The position numbers were made by a program, and so were the translations under genes. Shown here piece by piece: positions 1-12,086 of a stretch of DNA of 64,000 bases. Each line of letters starts with the position of its first letter. The first letter of the stretch is position 1. The stretch is taken from positions 253,001 to 317,000 of the forward strand of contig JALGAS010000013.1 of assembly GCA_023078685.1 (NCBI GenBank). The letters run 5' to 3'. Below the pieces are notes generated by a model that saw only the letters and a program-made list of their open reading frames with translations, did not search any database and was not told the origin of the DNA. Source of the stretch: Neopestalotiopsis rosae (lineage: Eukaryota; Ascomycota; Sordariomycetes; Amphisphaeriales; Sporocadaceae).

Positions 1-241
1 CGCACATCCGCCCACATCTCCTCTGCCTTCTCTACGGTAGACATACATACATCCACGGTAACCTAGCTTATTAGCTCGATGAGCCGGCCGACTTACATAC
101 ATTGATACATTCAGACGTACGTGCAAGGATTGGGGATGAATGATGAGTCCTACTAGGTACGTGGCAGCAAGTCTCAGTTCAGAGTGCCTATCCGCAGCAC
201 GAGCGGGAATGCCTGGCTTGAGACCTGCCTTTGGGCCAGGG

Positions 242-244
<3 letters not shown>

Positions 245-272
<28 letters not shown>
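245..272. repeat. Poly-T tract (28 nt)
   Basis: An uninterrupted run of 28 T, followed by a CT-rich stretch to about 310. No target-site duplication or retroposon body was recognised beside it. Confidence 0.95.
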
Positions 273-1127
273 CTTCCTCTTCCTCTCTTCCCTCTTCCAA
301 ACTTTTCCCTCAGGAGAACGGATGAATGGATGCACAAGCATGGGCATGATTGCAAAGAAGAAGAAGAAAAACAAGCAGAGGACCTTGCGTGGCCGGCACC
401 AACCAACCAGGCGGCGCAACCAGCCGATGGTGGACTTATGATCGAACAGGAAGAGGCAAGCCCCATAATGTGGTGAATCGTGGGGCGCTATTGCGGAAGG
501 ATATGAGGTGCAAGTCAATTGGCATGGGCTTACGTGAAAGGACGTAGGTGGGAAAAAAAGGCAGGGTAAAGGTGGGAAAAAGACTCCTAAAATGAGAAGA
601 AGAAGTAAGATAAGCCCAGCCAGACGCTCGCGCCAACCTACCAGGCAAACCAGGCGAGCCAGGTAGGTATCATTTCAATGGCTGGGCGCATAATGGGGCA
701 CACAGAGAGACAACGGACAGGCAGCGCGGGCCAAGACAACGAAAGGGTGGTCCGCCAGCCCGCTAGGAATTGCACACACGCACGGGCATGCACAGGTAAT
801 GGAATGGGAAACAGGGACCACAAGATCAAGCGAGTGAAGGCCAATACCTGCCATTTTGTCCATGTCATTCGTCGTACGCATTCGAGGGATAAAGGAAGCC
901 AGTTGGATAAAAGGGCCGACGGAAGGAAAGATCGGTATGCTAATGTCTGCCACATATTTAAATACATGCTACCTGCATACTAGAAACTGTACTATAATAT
1001 ATATAGTAATGTCACGACTGAAATGTTATTATTAGTGAATGCTGTATCGTTCCTTGTCTTTTTTTGCGCAGTTTGCTTTCAACCTGTTTATACAGGTTGT
1101 TAGCCTAGGAATGTACTCTGTAGGTGA

Positions 1128-1235
1128 ATGCAGCTACCTGACCTTAGCTACTTACACTTGGGTAGCTGCCTACTAGGTAGGTACCTTGCCTACACAAATG
1201 CCTACCTGCCCCTAACCTACAAGCCACCCGCTGCT
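1128..1235. repeat. TACCTACC / GGTAGGTA-rich patch
   Basis: Imperfect, interspersed copies of CTACCT and its complement AGGTAG lie in both orientations over about 100 bases. Similar short clusters occur near 4830, 31550, 60650 and 63470. They look like degenerate microsatellite sequence, and several copies form short palindromes such as CCTACTAGGTAGG. Confidence 0.6.
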
Positions 1236-3257
1236 GCCCAGGCAGGTTCAATTTGGTCAATCAAGAAATGATGAACATTCGGGTTCCTACGCATAGATAC
1301 CACCTACCTGCTAATAGCGTTCGCCTGAAGCTGAGCTGAATGTAGTCATCGACAAGCAATACGCGGCCCATCGATTGCTACGTGGATTTGGAGGAAGACA
1401 TTGTCCTCCCTGGTCAGGCAGAGCCTGGGAATATTCTGCAGCAGGGAGACTTTGATCGTCGAAGTTGAACAAGTAAGCAACACACTGCTCATTACATTTT
1501 CTGCCTCGCGCAATGCAGTGTCTGTTGGCTTGTGCTATACATTGAGCCGGTGCCGTGTTTGTCAGGAGTGCATCGGACTGGACCCCTCGCATCGCATCGA
1601 CATGTCAAGGCGGACAGGAACAGGCATTGCGGACTCATGATCATCACATCTTCAACCCCTCGCATGGTACCCAGTCTCTGCCTACCAAGTACGTCCATCC
1701 TTCACGGACAGCCAGCCGGACAGCCAGGCAGGGCACGGAGAGACTAAAGAGAAGATGAATGACCTTCTCCGTCGCCCGCTCCGGTCTCTTCTCTTCTAGG
1801 GTTCGAATCCAAGGATACCTGACCCATGGGACCTTGTCTTGGAAGGTCATGTGATGGATCAAATATCCTCCCAGCCCTTCAAGCCTTCGCACGCACTTTC
1901 CAGCCGTAGACAAATAAATGTATATCCACCAACCCTTGTGTGCGCTGGAACATCCCGTGTTTAGGAACAACCGGAATATACCCCGCCTCTTATCTCGGGA
2001 ACTCAGCTTTCCATCCACTCACTCATTTTCGGTCGTTAGCTGATTGTGGTCTCCCCTAGGCATCTCACGCAATGTCAGAAGGACTACTGCTGAAGCTGAC
2101 CGGAAAACGTTGACTCCAGGATCGAATGGCAGATTGAATTCAATCAATATGAATATATCCCCTATTGATCTATTGAGGCTGCTTTATATTCTTCATCTCC
2201 CTTCTTCCTCACAGTCCCACCATGCGACATGGTTCCTGGTGGGAAGTGTACTGTCCGGAATTAGCAGGAAAGTGAAAAGAGTGCAGCACATTCGTTGTGC
2301 TCCAGAGCTTAGTGGTAACAGCAACTATAAGATAGGTATGTTTGTTTCTCGCAACGCATCAGGTCGAATTTCTCTTTCCGTTTCTTCCTCATCTTCGGGT
2401 TTACTTCTTTTCATTTTCTCTGGGTGGGAACTTCCTTTTGTGTGTGCGACAGATGTAATGCGCAAAAAAACAGCTGGTTTGACGTAAAAGTGAGGTGTGT
2501 CGCTGTATTAGGTTCTACTCCCTTGCCGGGTCGGTGTGGCCCTGGCCTGTGGTTGCAACACAGGCCGAGAGCAATTCACGGAGCAGATCCAGATTGCATG
2601 TAGAGCCTGAACAGCATGCTCTTGAACCACCATCTGCTTCACCTACTGAACCTAGTCACTCCGAGACGAGTTACAGCTGGTGGATATCGTGTCGCCCGGC
2701 GCCCGGCGCCTAGGATTTCTCAGAGCATCGGGAGGCGAGCGTCACCTCACTTCCGTTCAGACGGAAACTTTCATGAGAGGTTTCAGACTCTTCAATAGGG
2801 CTCGAGCTCCAAGCTTACCACAGCCTGGCGTACAGCAACATACCTTTGTAGGTAAGCATTTCCAATGCTCGCACCCGAAAACTTACCCAGCAAGCGACCG
2901 AAGGGCCGACGCAGCAAATTGTTGCACTTTTGGACCGAGCATGAACAAGGTGACAACCACCACCTTCGCCGGGATACTACTCTTCCAGCGTCAGCAATGG
3001 CTTGGTCATAGCGAGTCATCCAGGGCCTGTGGCTTTTTCATGACGACCGTGGCCGCTTTGGGCGAGATGCGCAAGCAAACAGAAATGCTCTTCAAATTCA
3101 GATCTTTATAACAAGTTATCTGGTCAGGTATTCGACACTGGTCTTCTACCGTTGGCACCTATCTGACCAATGCGGGAGAATGTTCACATCCGAAATCCAC
3201 TGTCATTTCTGCAAGTCGCAGATCTTGTTCTCGCGTCTCTTCATTCTCAGTTGACAC

Positions 3258-3813
3258 AAATCCCACCTGATTGGGTGTCACTCTGTAGAACATTTCAAGG
3301 ATGTGACCAAACGTCTGGGGTCCATCAATCGAAAAGCCCTCCTAGCTTATCCCGGCAGCTATCTACTTATACGTGGCGCCAAAACTGCTGCATTAGCAGC
3401 CGGAATAGCATTTTCCACCGTCGCCATTCCTACGTTTACGCTCTTAACTGCCCTCTGCGGTCTGACTTCTGGAACGAACCTTGATAGATTTGCTTTGACG
3501 TCGGCACAGTCCCCCAACTCGAGCATCATAGCACAGCAGGTTTTGCGTGCCATCCATCAACAGCAAGGCTCGACATCCAACAATCTCTGCGCCCCAGAAA
3601 CATGCACGCCTTGCAACAGAATGGAAAAAGGATCAAGGATTGCTCACCAGTGCTTGGTAAGTAACATGAGCAAGTATGGACAGTTTTGGCAAGGATCCTA
3701 CGTCGACTGCTATGTATATTGATCTGGCTTGTCATTCTGGGAAGGCCGGGCTCCAGATTCCGGCTGTTGATTGGCTCGCGAGCCTTCCGTGGTCCATGTT
3801 GGTCTTAAAATAA
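3258..3813 (+). CDS. Weak candidate two-exon ORF with a membrane-like segment
   Basis: A plus-strand frame is open from about 3258 to a consensus GTAAGT donor at 3657. It encodes a hydrophobic stretch (AALAAGIAFSTVAIPTFTLL) resembling one transmembrane helix. Splicing 3657-3756 to the AG at 3755-3756 joins in phase to 18 more codons and a TAA at 3811-3813. No good ATG opens the frame, since its nominal start is a GTG. A same-frame stretch upstream (3180-3254) is separated from it by a TGA, so upstream exons or decay are both possible. No family was recognised. An open stretch this long is expected a few times by chance in 64 kb. Confidence 0.18.
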
Positions 3814-5339
3814 AAATATGGACCAGAGCAAACCTTTTTGACAGAGCGCAACCTTGCAGAGAACTCGTCAACAAGATTTCTCGTAAATGAGTAAACTCGA
3901 AAGTAGATGAATTTGTCTAACGTAGGTATGCACCCTTGGTCATCTCTCGAGACGGCGGCTGGGGCGGCAGTACGGACGTGAGACCTCACGCCTAGGTGAC
4001 CAAATGGTAGTTAGAAATCTAGGCCAGTACAGGCGACGTACAAAGAAAAGCCAGAAAAGGACTCTCTCTATGTATGATGCCGGGCCCCACCAACCGAGAC
4101 TCTCCTCTACGCATGCTCTTCAGAGACTCTAGGTACGGTCTTAACCTTCTTATCCACGCGGACTGGCACGTTGCATTGATCAATGGTTATATACTCACTG
4201 ATTTCTTAGTGCTAGCAATGCTCAATGTCGGACCGATCAGAATAGCAGCGAATTAAGCAATACTTAATCGCATACAATCTTCGTCTCATCGAGCGACGTG
4301 CAGCCAGAAAAGCAGCGCCAATGTCTGTCCACGCCTGCGAGCCGAGCGCCAACTTGAGAATGGCTGGCTACTCCGCATCACAAGCAGTCCATGACAGACT
4401 ACGCCCGACTCTTAATAGGCCTGTCTGGACGGTATGATTGGCCGGGACTCTTGCCTAGTATTATCCCTTCCACATGGCTACGTTAGACCCAAAGTCTCCA
4501 TGCACCACCACATGGCGTCCATACATATTCAAGGCACATACATACATTCATTACCTGGCCAAGGACACTACTTGTTACCTCCGCTGTAGTATCGTGTGCA
4601 CTCCTTGAAGTTTGTGCCAGCCAACATGGAGACGAGTAAAGCTTTTTCTCATGTTGTCAAAAATGCCGCACGACCGCAATGCATGAAGTGGCCCCGAGGT
4701 GCTTCGTTGTAACAATCCTGGTACGGGAAAGAAGAAGATAAAAAAGAAGTGCAGGCCGGGGCCCAGGCCGGACAGGGCGTTCACAAGCACTATCGATCTA
4801 ACCTTAGGAAACTATCCATTCCATCACTACCTACCTACGTACATCACTTTTACACGCCTCGGCAAGAGCTTCTCTTGCAACTATGAGATCAGCGCTGATT
4901 CATCATTTCTCGCGCGCAACTCCTTGGGCCAAAGTGGCACCTTGGCCGCCATGTAAAATTCCAACGCAAGCGAGAGAGAGAAAAAAAATAAGTCGATCTT
5001 CCCTGCACAGCACGAATCAGCTGACGATGGGATGTGCCCTTTTCACACCGCATCCTCTCGTCCACCGTAAAAAACAGCCCCGCCGAGGGCCTGACTCTAG
5101 GGGGCCTGTCTGACGCCTGAACGGGGTGAGCCAGCCACTGTGTTTCCCATTTCTTCAGCGCCCTTTTGGGACGCCTGACGCACAGATTTTGGCGTGCAAA
5201 TTTCGGTAGCTTTCCAGATCAGGTCGTTCTTGGGAGAAACAAGAATTCTTGACTTTTCCGGCCAGGCTTCTGCTTGGCTTTGCAGAGCCGATTTTCCCGG
5301 CCGTATATGCAATGGAGCACTTCTTTTTCCCTCTCCCTC

Positions 5340-5560
5340 TCCTAAAATGAACAGCTGCCATGAATTGCGCGAGCAAGGCTCCCCGCCGCTCTCCCGGGGG
5401 CTCGGCAGCGACGCCTCCGGCCCAGAGCTCTCTCGCTCAGCGCGGTCCCCGTCTTATTCAGAGCGGCGCACGCACACAGAGACGCACACTCGCGCACACT
5501 CCACCCGCCATAGCCGCTCCTCCCGGACCTCAAGGGCGGAGAGCACGGGTAAGAACAAAC
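5340..5560 (+). other. GC-rich possible transcript leader ending in a donor-like site
   Basis: This stretch is clearly richer in G+C than its flanks. It carries CGCACAC-type short repeats and ends in GGGTAAGAAC, which resembles a 5' splice site. A TGCTGATTTAG acceptor-like string lies near 5675-5687. It may be a non-coding or 5'-untranslated exon, but no protein-coding continuation was recognised. Confidence 0.2.
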
Positions 5561-6701
5561 ACACGAGATCTCCACATCCAAAGGCCTGCGGTGACCCAAC
5601 ATTGCTTTCTAGACCTTTTTAGCATTTTTTTTCTTCTAGCATATCATACTAGGTGATGTCTTGATCATGTTTTGCTGCTGATTTAGGCCCTTGTTGAACA
5701 TGCGCATTACACCAACCCTCCACCAGGGGGAAGGACGACTTTGTTTCACTGTTTTCGTTCACGAAGCCATCTGACTGCCGTGGTCCGGCCTCATCGGGTG
5801 ACAGAGGCGCAAAGCTAGGCCAGGCCAGTCCATTATCCCCATCACGAACAGAAATCGAGTCCGGTTCCCCAAATGACGGGTTGGGCTGTATAGTAGCTAA
5901 AGGAGGGCGGGTGGAGAAGCTATCATGGCGAAGTCAATGGGTTAAAGTGTTGCCATTGACTTGATTCTAGTTTCCCGTGCAGAGACAAGCACAGCGTGTA
6001 GGATATACATGTCTTGTGTGTATGGAACACAAACATTTATTGTGGAGAGATAAAAGAATCAAGGTGTTGCAAATAATCGTGAAATACCTAGGCAATTCGA
6101 TCCATGATTCAAGGGAAGCGTGCTGTCCCCTTATAAAACGTAACGGGATAAAATCTAAATAATCCTCCAGACTGGCAATTCATGTTGGGAACTTGTGTAA
6201 ACGCATCTTGACTGGGGTTCACCAAAACAATGGTATCTTTGCGAGCCCATCACAAAACACAACGGCCATTCAAGACAAGTAACTCCGTAAGACGGCAAAA
6301 GATTATTGGTATAAAGTAGCAAAGTTGGGCGAAAAGGTCAGTAACAGCGCATTGAAAATTTGGAAGCAGGCACGGGTCGATGATATCTCTTCATCAGCGT
6401 AAAGGGGGAAGGGGGTATCTTCCTGCGTATCTATCATATCTATGCCCAAGTCGGCTATTGCCATACCCTTCTGTAGTGCATCTACCGCGGCAATGTATCT
6501 ACTTTTGGCACCAACCCATCTGATTATACTTTACCTTGTCGTTCATGTGCCTGTTCTGACCTCCATGATTCTATGTCATATAGGCCAAATACAGCAAGCA
6601 CAAACAATTTGTCGTCAAGTCATACATGTTTAGATACAGAAGTAATCCGTGCTAGTCGAAAATGCGGTGTCGAGAAGGGGTCCCATTTTCAAACCATCAA
6701 A

Positions 6702-9305
6702 CTACTTCTTTGCCAACTTGTACTTGCCTCCAGTGAGCTCCAGCTCACCCTCGGCCACTTTGTCACCTAGAAACTCCTGAAGCTCCTCGTTGCTCCACGG
6801 AAACCCGTCGGCGATCAACATCTTCATCATCATGGATATTTGGCCAAGCGGCATTTGTGACATGGAGTTGGTTAACATGCCCACAATGAACTGCCAGTAG
6901 ACCTGCCGCTGCGCCTTTTCCTTTTCGCTCATTCCGGGTTTCGCCTTGCGTGAACTCGCTGTGCTCTCATCGGTCGACCCTTCAGGTTTTGCACCCGACT
7001 GCTGTGCTACAGATGCCATGTGCTGTTCTGCATCGTCGAGGCGCTCAATGACCACATACTCGTCGCCAGGAAGCTTCCGTAGAACTCTCTTGTCCACCCA
7101 AAACTGCAGACCTGCAGTCAACAGGTCTTCATCCATCTGAAGATGCATCCATAAATCCTCAAAGGCCCATTTGGGCGGCTCGGCAAATGCATCAATAATA
7201 GCTGCTTCGTAGGTACGAACATCTTCTGATATGGTGCGGTCTTGAAACTCTAGCTCAACCGTAGCCTGGCCAAGGTGATTCAGCCATTTGAGCTTTCTGG
7301 ACGGCTTAAGATGTTCAAAGCGATCCTCGTAGGCCTGCTGCATCACGGCCACACTTTGAGGCACGACGAAGCGCTCCTCTCCCATGTCTGGCCAGAAGAG
7401 TCTTGATAGGATCTTTGTCCTAGTAGTCCATTCCAGCTTGGCCTTTTCCGTGTTGTTCATGGCGCCGCGGTAGATGACATTATTCAGTCTCTTAGAATCT
7501 TGAACGTCCTTGAGCATGACATCGCATGCCTGCAAGGCCGACTCTCCAAATCGCTTCTTCAGCAGAGCGAGGACAGTAGCCTCCTGCTCGAATCCATCGC
7601 GCTCCGAGAGCAACTGCTCTGCAACGATGGACTGGAACTCCTTGATAAAGACATCGGGGGATCCCACTGCACTGATGAGAGTTCCAATCACGTCCTCTGA
7701 TTTTCGTCCTCTATAGTTTGAGCCTGCATCTACTGGTGCAGGTACCCAGGAGAGATCGTCCCACTCGTCGTGCTGCCGGTCTAAACGACTCTGGCTTGGA
7801 TCGTGCATCAATTCCACGAGTTCGACCAATTTCGTCTTGCGTGCCTCCTCGTTGGCGTCTTTGGGACTTGTCAGTAAGCTTGTGACAATGATTCGAACGG
7901 TATCTTCGCGCGTACAAAGGTACAGCTGAAGCCGAGACGCGACGCGATCGAGTAGCACTCTGGACTGATCAAGCTTCTGAAATGCCTTGATCATGGATAT
8001 ATATGTTCGCAGAATATCCAATGTCGACCGGCCAGGGTGCAGCAGTCGCTTTTCCAGGTCGGAAGAGAATACATCAGTCAGTCGAAGACGTCGTGCAGAT
8101 GTAGTAGCGGTATAACGCAGATCATTGATGCCACCCTCGCTATGCGGCCAATTGATGACCATGTCGAATAATTCGCTGATTCTCAAATTGGCTAGTCGAG
8201 CAATGGCCATGCTCTTCCACGAATCGATTTCAGTCCAGGCGACTCGAACGTCACCCAAGTGAAAAGTGACCTCGACTGCGAGGCGAGCAAAGTCTTTCTC
8301 AATCCATTTCGATAGCTCTCGGATGCAATAGGGACGGCTTTGGATTTGCCCGTCCGCTGATGCCGTCGTACCGATCTCTTGGTCAGATTTCCATCTGCCG
8401 GCAAAGGTTCTGATGATGTATGCGTCCATGATTCTGTCAAGAAGCTCGGCAAAGAGGGCCTGGAATCTCTCTCCAGTCAGGCCGATCTTGGCCAGCGATT
8501 CCACCAGCTGCAAAATCTGTTTCCTGGCATCGTCAGCCTGATTCGATGGTGTCTCGGATGCCTGATTATCGACGCCCAAGACAATAGCCATGAGGCGACC
8601 GAGAACATTCCGAAGCGCGTCCATGAGCGGTCCCGACATGGAGTTGGCTACAAGGGCGTGCAGGTCCCGCCGAAATTTCGCGAGATAGCGTTCTGCTTGG
8701 TCCCGCGGCAATGGCCGAATGATGATAGACAGACCATAGTGATAAAGTCTGTTGGCAGCCTCGAGGGTTCGCATGCTCCCCAGTAGCACCTGTGTTTGAT
8801 CGGCGTAGCCATCACAGACGGTCAGTAGAGGCAATACGTGGTTCACAAAATGCAGCCTGACCTGCTGGGTGTGCCAGGTCAGGATATCTTCGGTAAAGGT
8901 AGCCTGTGGCAGGCGGAAGGCTGGATCCAGAACGTCACGTAATGCTTCATCAAAGTCTTCGTCCTGTGCATCTTGGGAGTCTGGGGGTGGCCCAAACGAG
9001 TCCTCGACAGTGACCGAGGGCGGGAGGGCAATGCGGGATGTCACATCGTGCCAGGACCTGTCATAACGCGTTTGGTCTGCTACCATGCGACTCTCTGGTG
9101 AGGACGAGGTGGCCGTGAAGTCCGGCGATGGGGCTCCGGACCAGTTCCGTGGCTCGCGAGCCGGCGGACCACCGAACGGCTGTCCCTTCTCGGGGAAGCG
9201 CGCCGAAGGGGTGGAGTAGGGCGTGGGCTGTGAGATGGAGGTCCGGAAGACGGACTGAAAGACGCGTCGCCTGCCCGCATTCCACTTTGTATCGGTCGTC
9301 ATCAT
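6702..9305 (-). CDS. APC2: Anaphase-promoting complex subunit 2 (cullin family)
   Basis: A single-exon gene of 867 residues, normal for fungal APC2. The protein is the cullin scaffold of the APC/C ubiquitin ligase. With the RING subunit Apc11 it forms the catalytic module that ubiquitinates cyclins and securin in the nucleus. Residues 1-125 are Ser/Pro-rich and probably disordered. Helical cullin-repeat sequence follows. The cullin-homology region lies near 525-760 and opens with GRKSEDVIGTLISAVGSPDV. The C-terminal winged helix (about 800-867) contains SMSQMPLGQISMMMKML and ends in GELELTGGKYKLAKK, the classic APC2 tail. The first of two adjacent ATGs was taken as start; the second would remove one residue. 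No intron is needed. The nearest confirmed neighbour upstream is more than 9 kb away. Confidence 0.96.
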   Translation of the reverse strand: MMTTDTKWNAGRRRVFQSVFRTSISQPTPYSTPSARFPEKGQPFGGPPAREPRNWSGAPSPDFTATSSSPESRMVADQTRYDRSWHDVTSRIALPPSVTVEDSFGPPPDSQDAQDEDFDEALRDVLDPAFRLPQATFTEDILTWHTQQVRLHFVNHVLPLLTVCDGYADQTQVLLGSMRTLEAANRLYHYGLSIIIRPLPRDQAERYLAKFRRDLHALVANSMSGPLMDALRNVLGRLMAIVLGVDNQASETPSNQADDARKQILQLVESLAKIGLTGERFQALFAELLDRIMDAYIIRTFAGRWKSDQEIGTTASADGQIQSRPYCIRELSKWIEKDFARLAVEVTFHLGDVRVAWTEIDSWKSMAIARLANLRISELFDMVINWPHSEGGINDLRYTATTSARRLRLTDVFSSDLEKRLLHPGRSTLDILRTYISMIKAFQKLDQSRVLLDRVASRLQLYLCTREDTVRIIVTSLLTSPKDANEEARKTKLVELVELMHDPSQSRLDRQHDEWDDLSWVPAPVDAGSNYRGRKSEDVIGTLISAVGSPDVFIKEFQSIVAEQLLSERDGFEQEATVLALLKKRFGESALQACDVMLKDVQDSKRLNNVIYRGAMNNTEKAKLEWTTRTKILSRLFWPDMGEERFVVPQSVAVMQQAYEDRFEHLKPSRKLKWLNHLGQATVELEFQDRTISEDVRTYEAAIIDAFAEPPKWAFEDLWMHLQMDEDLLTAGLQFWVDKRVLRKLPGDEYVVIERLDDAEQHMASVAQQSGAKPEGSTDESTASSRKAKPGMSEKEKAQRQVYWQFIVGMLTNSMSQMPLGQISMMMKMLIADGFPWSNEELQEFLGDKVAEGELELTGGKYKLAKK

Positions 9306-12086
9306 ATCGATGAGCCTTGCTTGGGGAGACGCGCCGCTTTGATGCAGTCAGAGACCAGGTCGTGCTTGTTCTGTCCTGGCCTGACCGTGTCCTGTACAGT
9401 CCAACCTAGTCGTGCGACACCATGATCCTGCCGCTGTGGACAGATGTGCATCTGATGGTGGCTGTCAGCTTCTGCCACGTGCTGCTGCAGGATTTATTTT
9501 TGTCTTTGCTGCGGCGGGCTCCTCTTCTCGTGGCAAGCTAATGTAGCTTGTTCGACGTTTAACTGGCGATAGGTTCGTTCGTTGAAGCTTGGCCTAGCGA
9601 TGCTGGCTGGGTTTGGGGGCTGAAAATGCACCGCCAAAAAACAACAAAAACAAAAGAGGCGGGGCAGGTGTCCCCAGGTGGGGGCATTCCGACGAACGGG
9701 CCAGAGCATCATTGGGAACCATCAGGTCATCCTGCAGCGACACATGCAACACGGAAGGAGCAATAACGGAGCAGTAAGTAAGGTACTTCGTCAACGCTCG
9801 TAGGGCACAGATGAAGGGACCAGCCAGGATGAACAAACGGTTTTGGCAATGTCTAACGAAGTTCGCTATCTATAGAATCAAACGTGCAGCCATCATAATT
9901 TCCGACAGTCTGTTATTTTTCTACCCGTGCGGCAAAGCAGGAAGGTTGTCAAGAGCGACAAGGGACCATCCATTGCAGGAAAAAGACTTTTGATCCGACC
10001 GCTGAGTGAAATGAGTTAAGTTAAGCTCAATAACGGTTGCGACTTGTCGCCCTCGGGACCGGCCACACCCAGGCCGCAATGCCCACGCCACGGTTCGTCT
10101 GGTCCGCAAGCCAGCTAGGTGCTGCTTCTCCATGCGCGTCTATGGCGTTTACTCTGTACGCGACCCGACTGAGTTTAGTTCTCTTCAGCTGAGGGGTGAA
10201 TCTAATGAATACATATCTGCATTCCCACACTAAGGGCCTTGTACTGGCGTGCGTCGAGAAAAGGGGAGCTACCATTGTATGCCAGGGCCCCTCCCTGCTC
10301 CCCGTGTGTCGCGGGCCATGACCTGAACCGAGTGCGACTTGGGATAGGAAAGGCCCTCACAGGTAGCATTTCAAGCATTCGCCCACTAACGGCTCAACAC
10401 CATGGCTGATCCCTAGATCAAAAGGTTATTCAAAGTTCCCCCCTGCCATTTGGGGAGCTTCAAGGGGACGAGTACGTAGCATGTAGAAGAAACAATTTAC
10501 CCCCGCTCTGCCTATTCTACTGGTCCTTCAACCACATTTCCCTTATTGCCTGTTTCTATTTCCGGGTTGCTGAAAGTTAGCAGGCAAAGCGAGGGGTCAG
10601 ATAGATCCATAGCAATTTCGACAGAGACCACCAAGCTTGGCTCAAACAAGCAAATAGAAGTATGTGGTCTCGCGTACTGGCCAATGAGATACAACATTTG
10701 TAGTCGGGTTCCAGTTCACCGGTTCGGCCAGTAGACTCGATGGTCTGTTACGCTCGAGCGAATGAGACGGCGGTCTCTGACCCGCGACGGGCCCCGAAGG
10801 CTACCGTAACTGGGCATACGTAGGTCGTTGAGGGGAGAGCAGCATGGAACAGTCCATCAATGATGGGAAGAGGCAGTTACCTTGGGCACTGACGAGACCT
10901 CGCAATCGGCTCGAGTCGTCCCCATGGAGTACCAAGTGGTGCACTCCTCCATGCGTAGCACATCGACAGAAAGCCAATGAAGGCGTGGGTACGCAGATGG
11001 GCTGAGATCCACACGCGGCCGCTTATTACAGTCTTCGCCCACTGACTGAAGATCAATCATAGGCAGTGAAAGCAAACGGTGAGCAGAGATGCAGTCGGGG
11101 CATCGGGGTGCGTTCCGATGTGCTCATTCGTCTGCCATCGCAATCGCAGCAAAATATTGGAGACCGACAGGATGTCATGACCCCGTGCAATTGGACGACC
11201 AACAGATGGGCGGGCACATCGACCCGTGTCACTGGAGTCAGCCCTAAGCTACTGCAGAATGAGACTGACTGGACTTAGAGAAGAGAGGGGGTGGGTGTGT
11301 CGGGTCGCTGGTGCACTGTAGCAGCGGGTCTTTACAGCGGTCCGTTGTTAGCAGTGCACATACCTGACCTAGGTTAGTACTCTCTACCTTTGAGCCATAC
11401 CTGTCTTTCCCAAAAGAACCCTGACTTGCTCCATCTAATCAGTGAGCCAAGGCCCTTGGGGGCGTCAGATTTGCTGGACTTCCAGAAAACCCAAGCGTTG
11501 CTTCTGCTGCATCGAACAAATCAGCCGTGTAACCCACCTTCATGTCCAGACCTCGTGGCAAGCCAGTCAGGCAGGTATTGATTGACTGGCAACGGACGCT
11601 GATTCTCGCTGCATAGACCAACGCCAGAAGAAGATCTGGTCCAAATGTGTGCGCCCTGTGAGACTGGCGATGCTTGCATCTTTTTGGCAAACGTTGTTCA
11701 GCAACACCTTCAGCTACTTGGGTATCTCATGGCTGGCCGGTGTCGTGTGCTTCCCACACTGCCTACTACCTACATCATACACGGTGGCTTGAGAGAAGAA
11801 CGCCATTACTGAGCTTTCCCCACCCGGATGCTCAAGAACCCGTCGATAGTCGCACACCAACGTTTCTTGACCCGGCCGGGTTATCAGATGGCAGCGGACG
11901 TCAGGTCGTGTAGGTGAGCAGAGTAGCACCACCATTTCGTCATTGCAGTTTATTTTCGATATAGTGTATCTTTACAATATACAGCCTCCTTGCGTTCGAT
12001 GGATCGTGATTGGTGGTGTCTGGTTTCTACACAACAGGGCTGTAAGCAACTTGCTAGTAGGTAAAGTCTACTACGTACGGTTCGAT

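Larger units (their letters stand above)
1..6701. other. Gene-poor region, no firm gene
   Basis: No reading frame here carries a recognisable domain. It holds a 28-nt T tract, a TACC/GGTA-rich patch near 1.1-1.2 kb, a weak two-exon candidate at 3258-3813 and a GC-rich stretch at 5340-5560. That stretch ends in a GTAAGA donor-like site (5550) and could be a transcribed leader, but no coding exon follows it on the plus strand. The last 250 bases are probably the APC2 3' untranslated region. Confidence 0.6.

Noticed and set aside
1808..1820. GGTTCGAATCC string resembling a tRNA B box
   Set aside because: The flanking bases do not pair into a T stem, and no A box or acceptor stem lies at the right distance on either strand.
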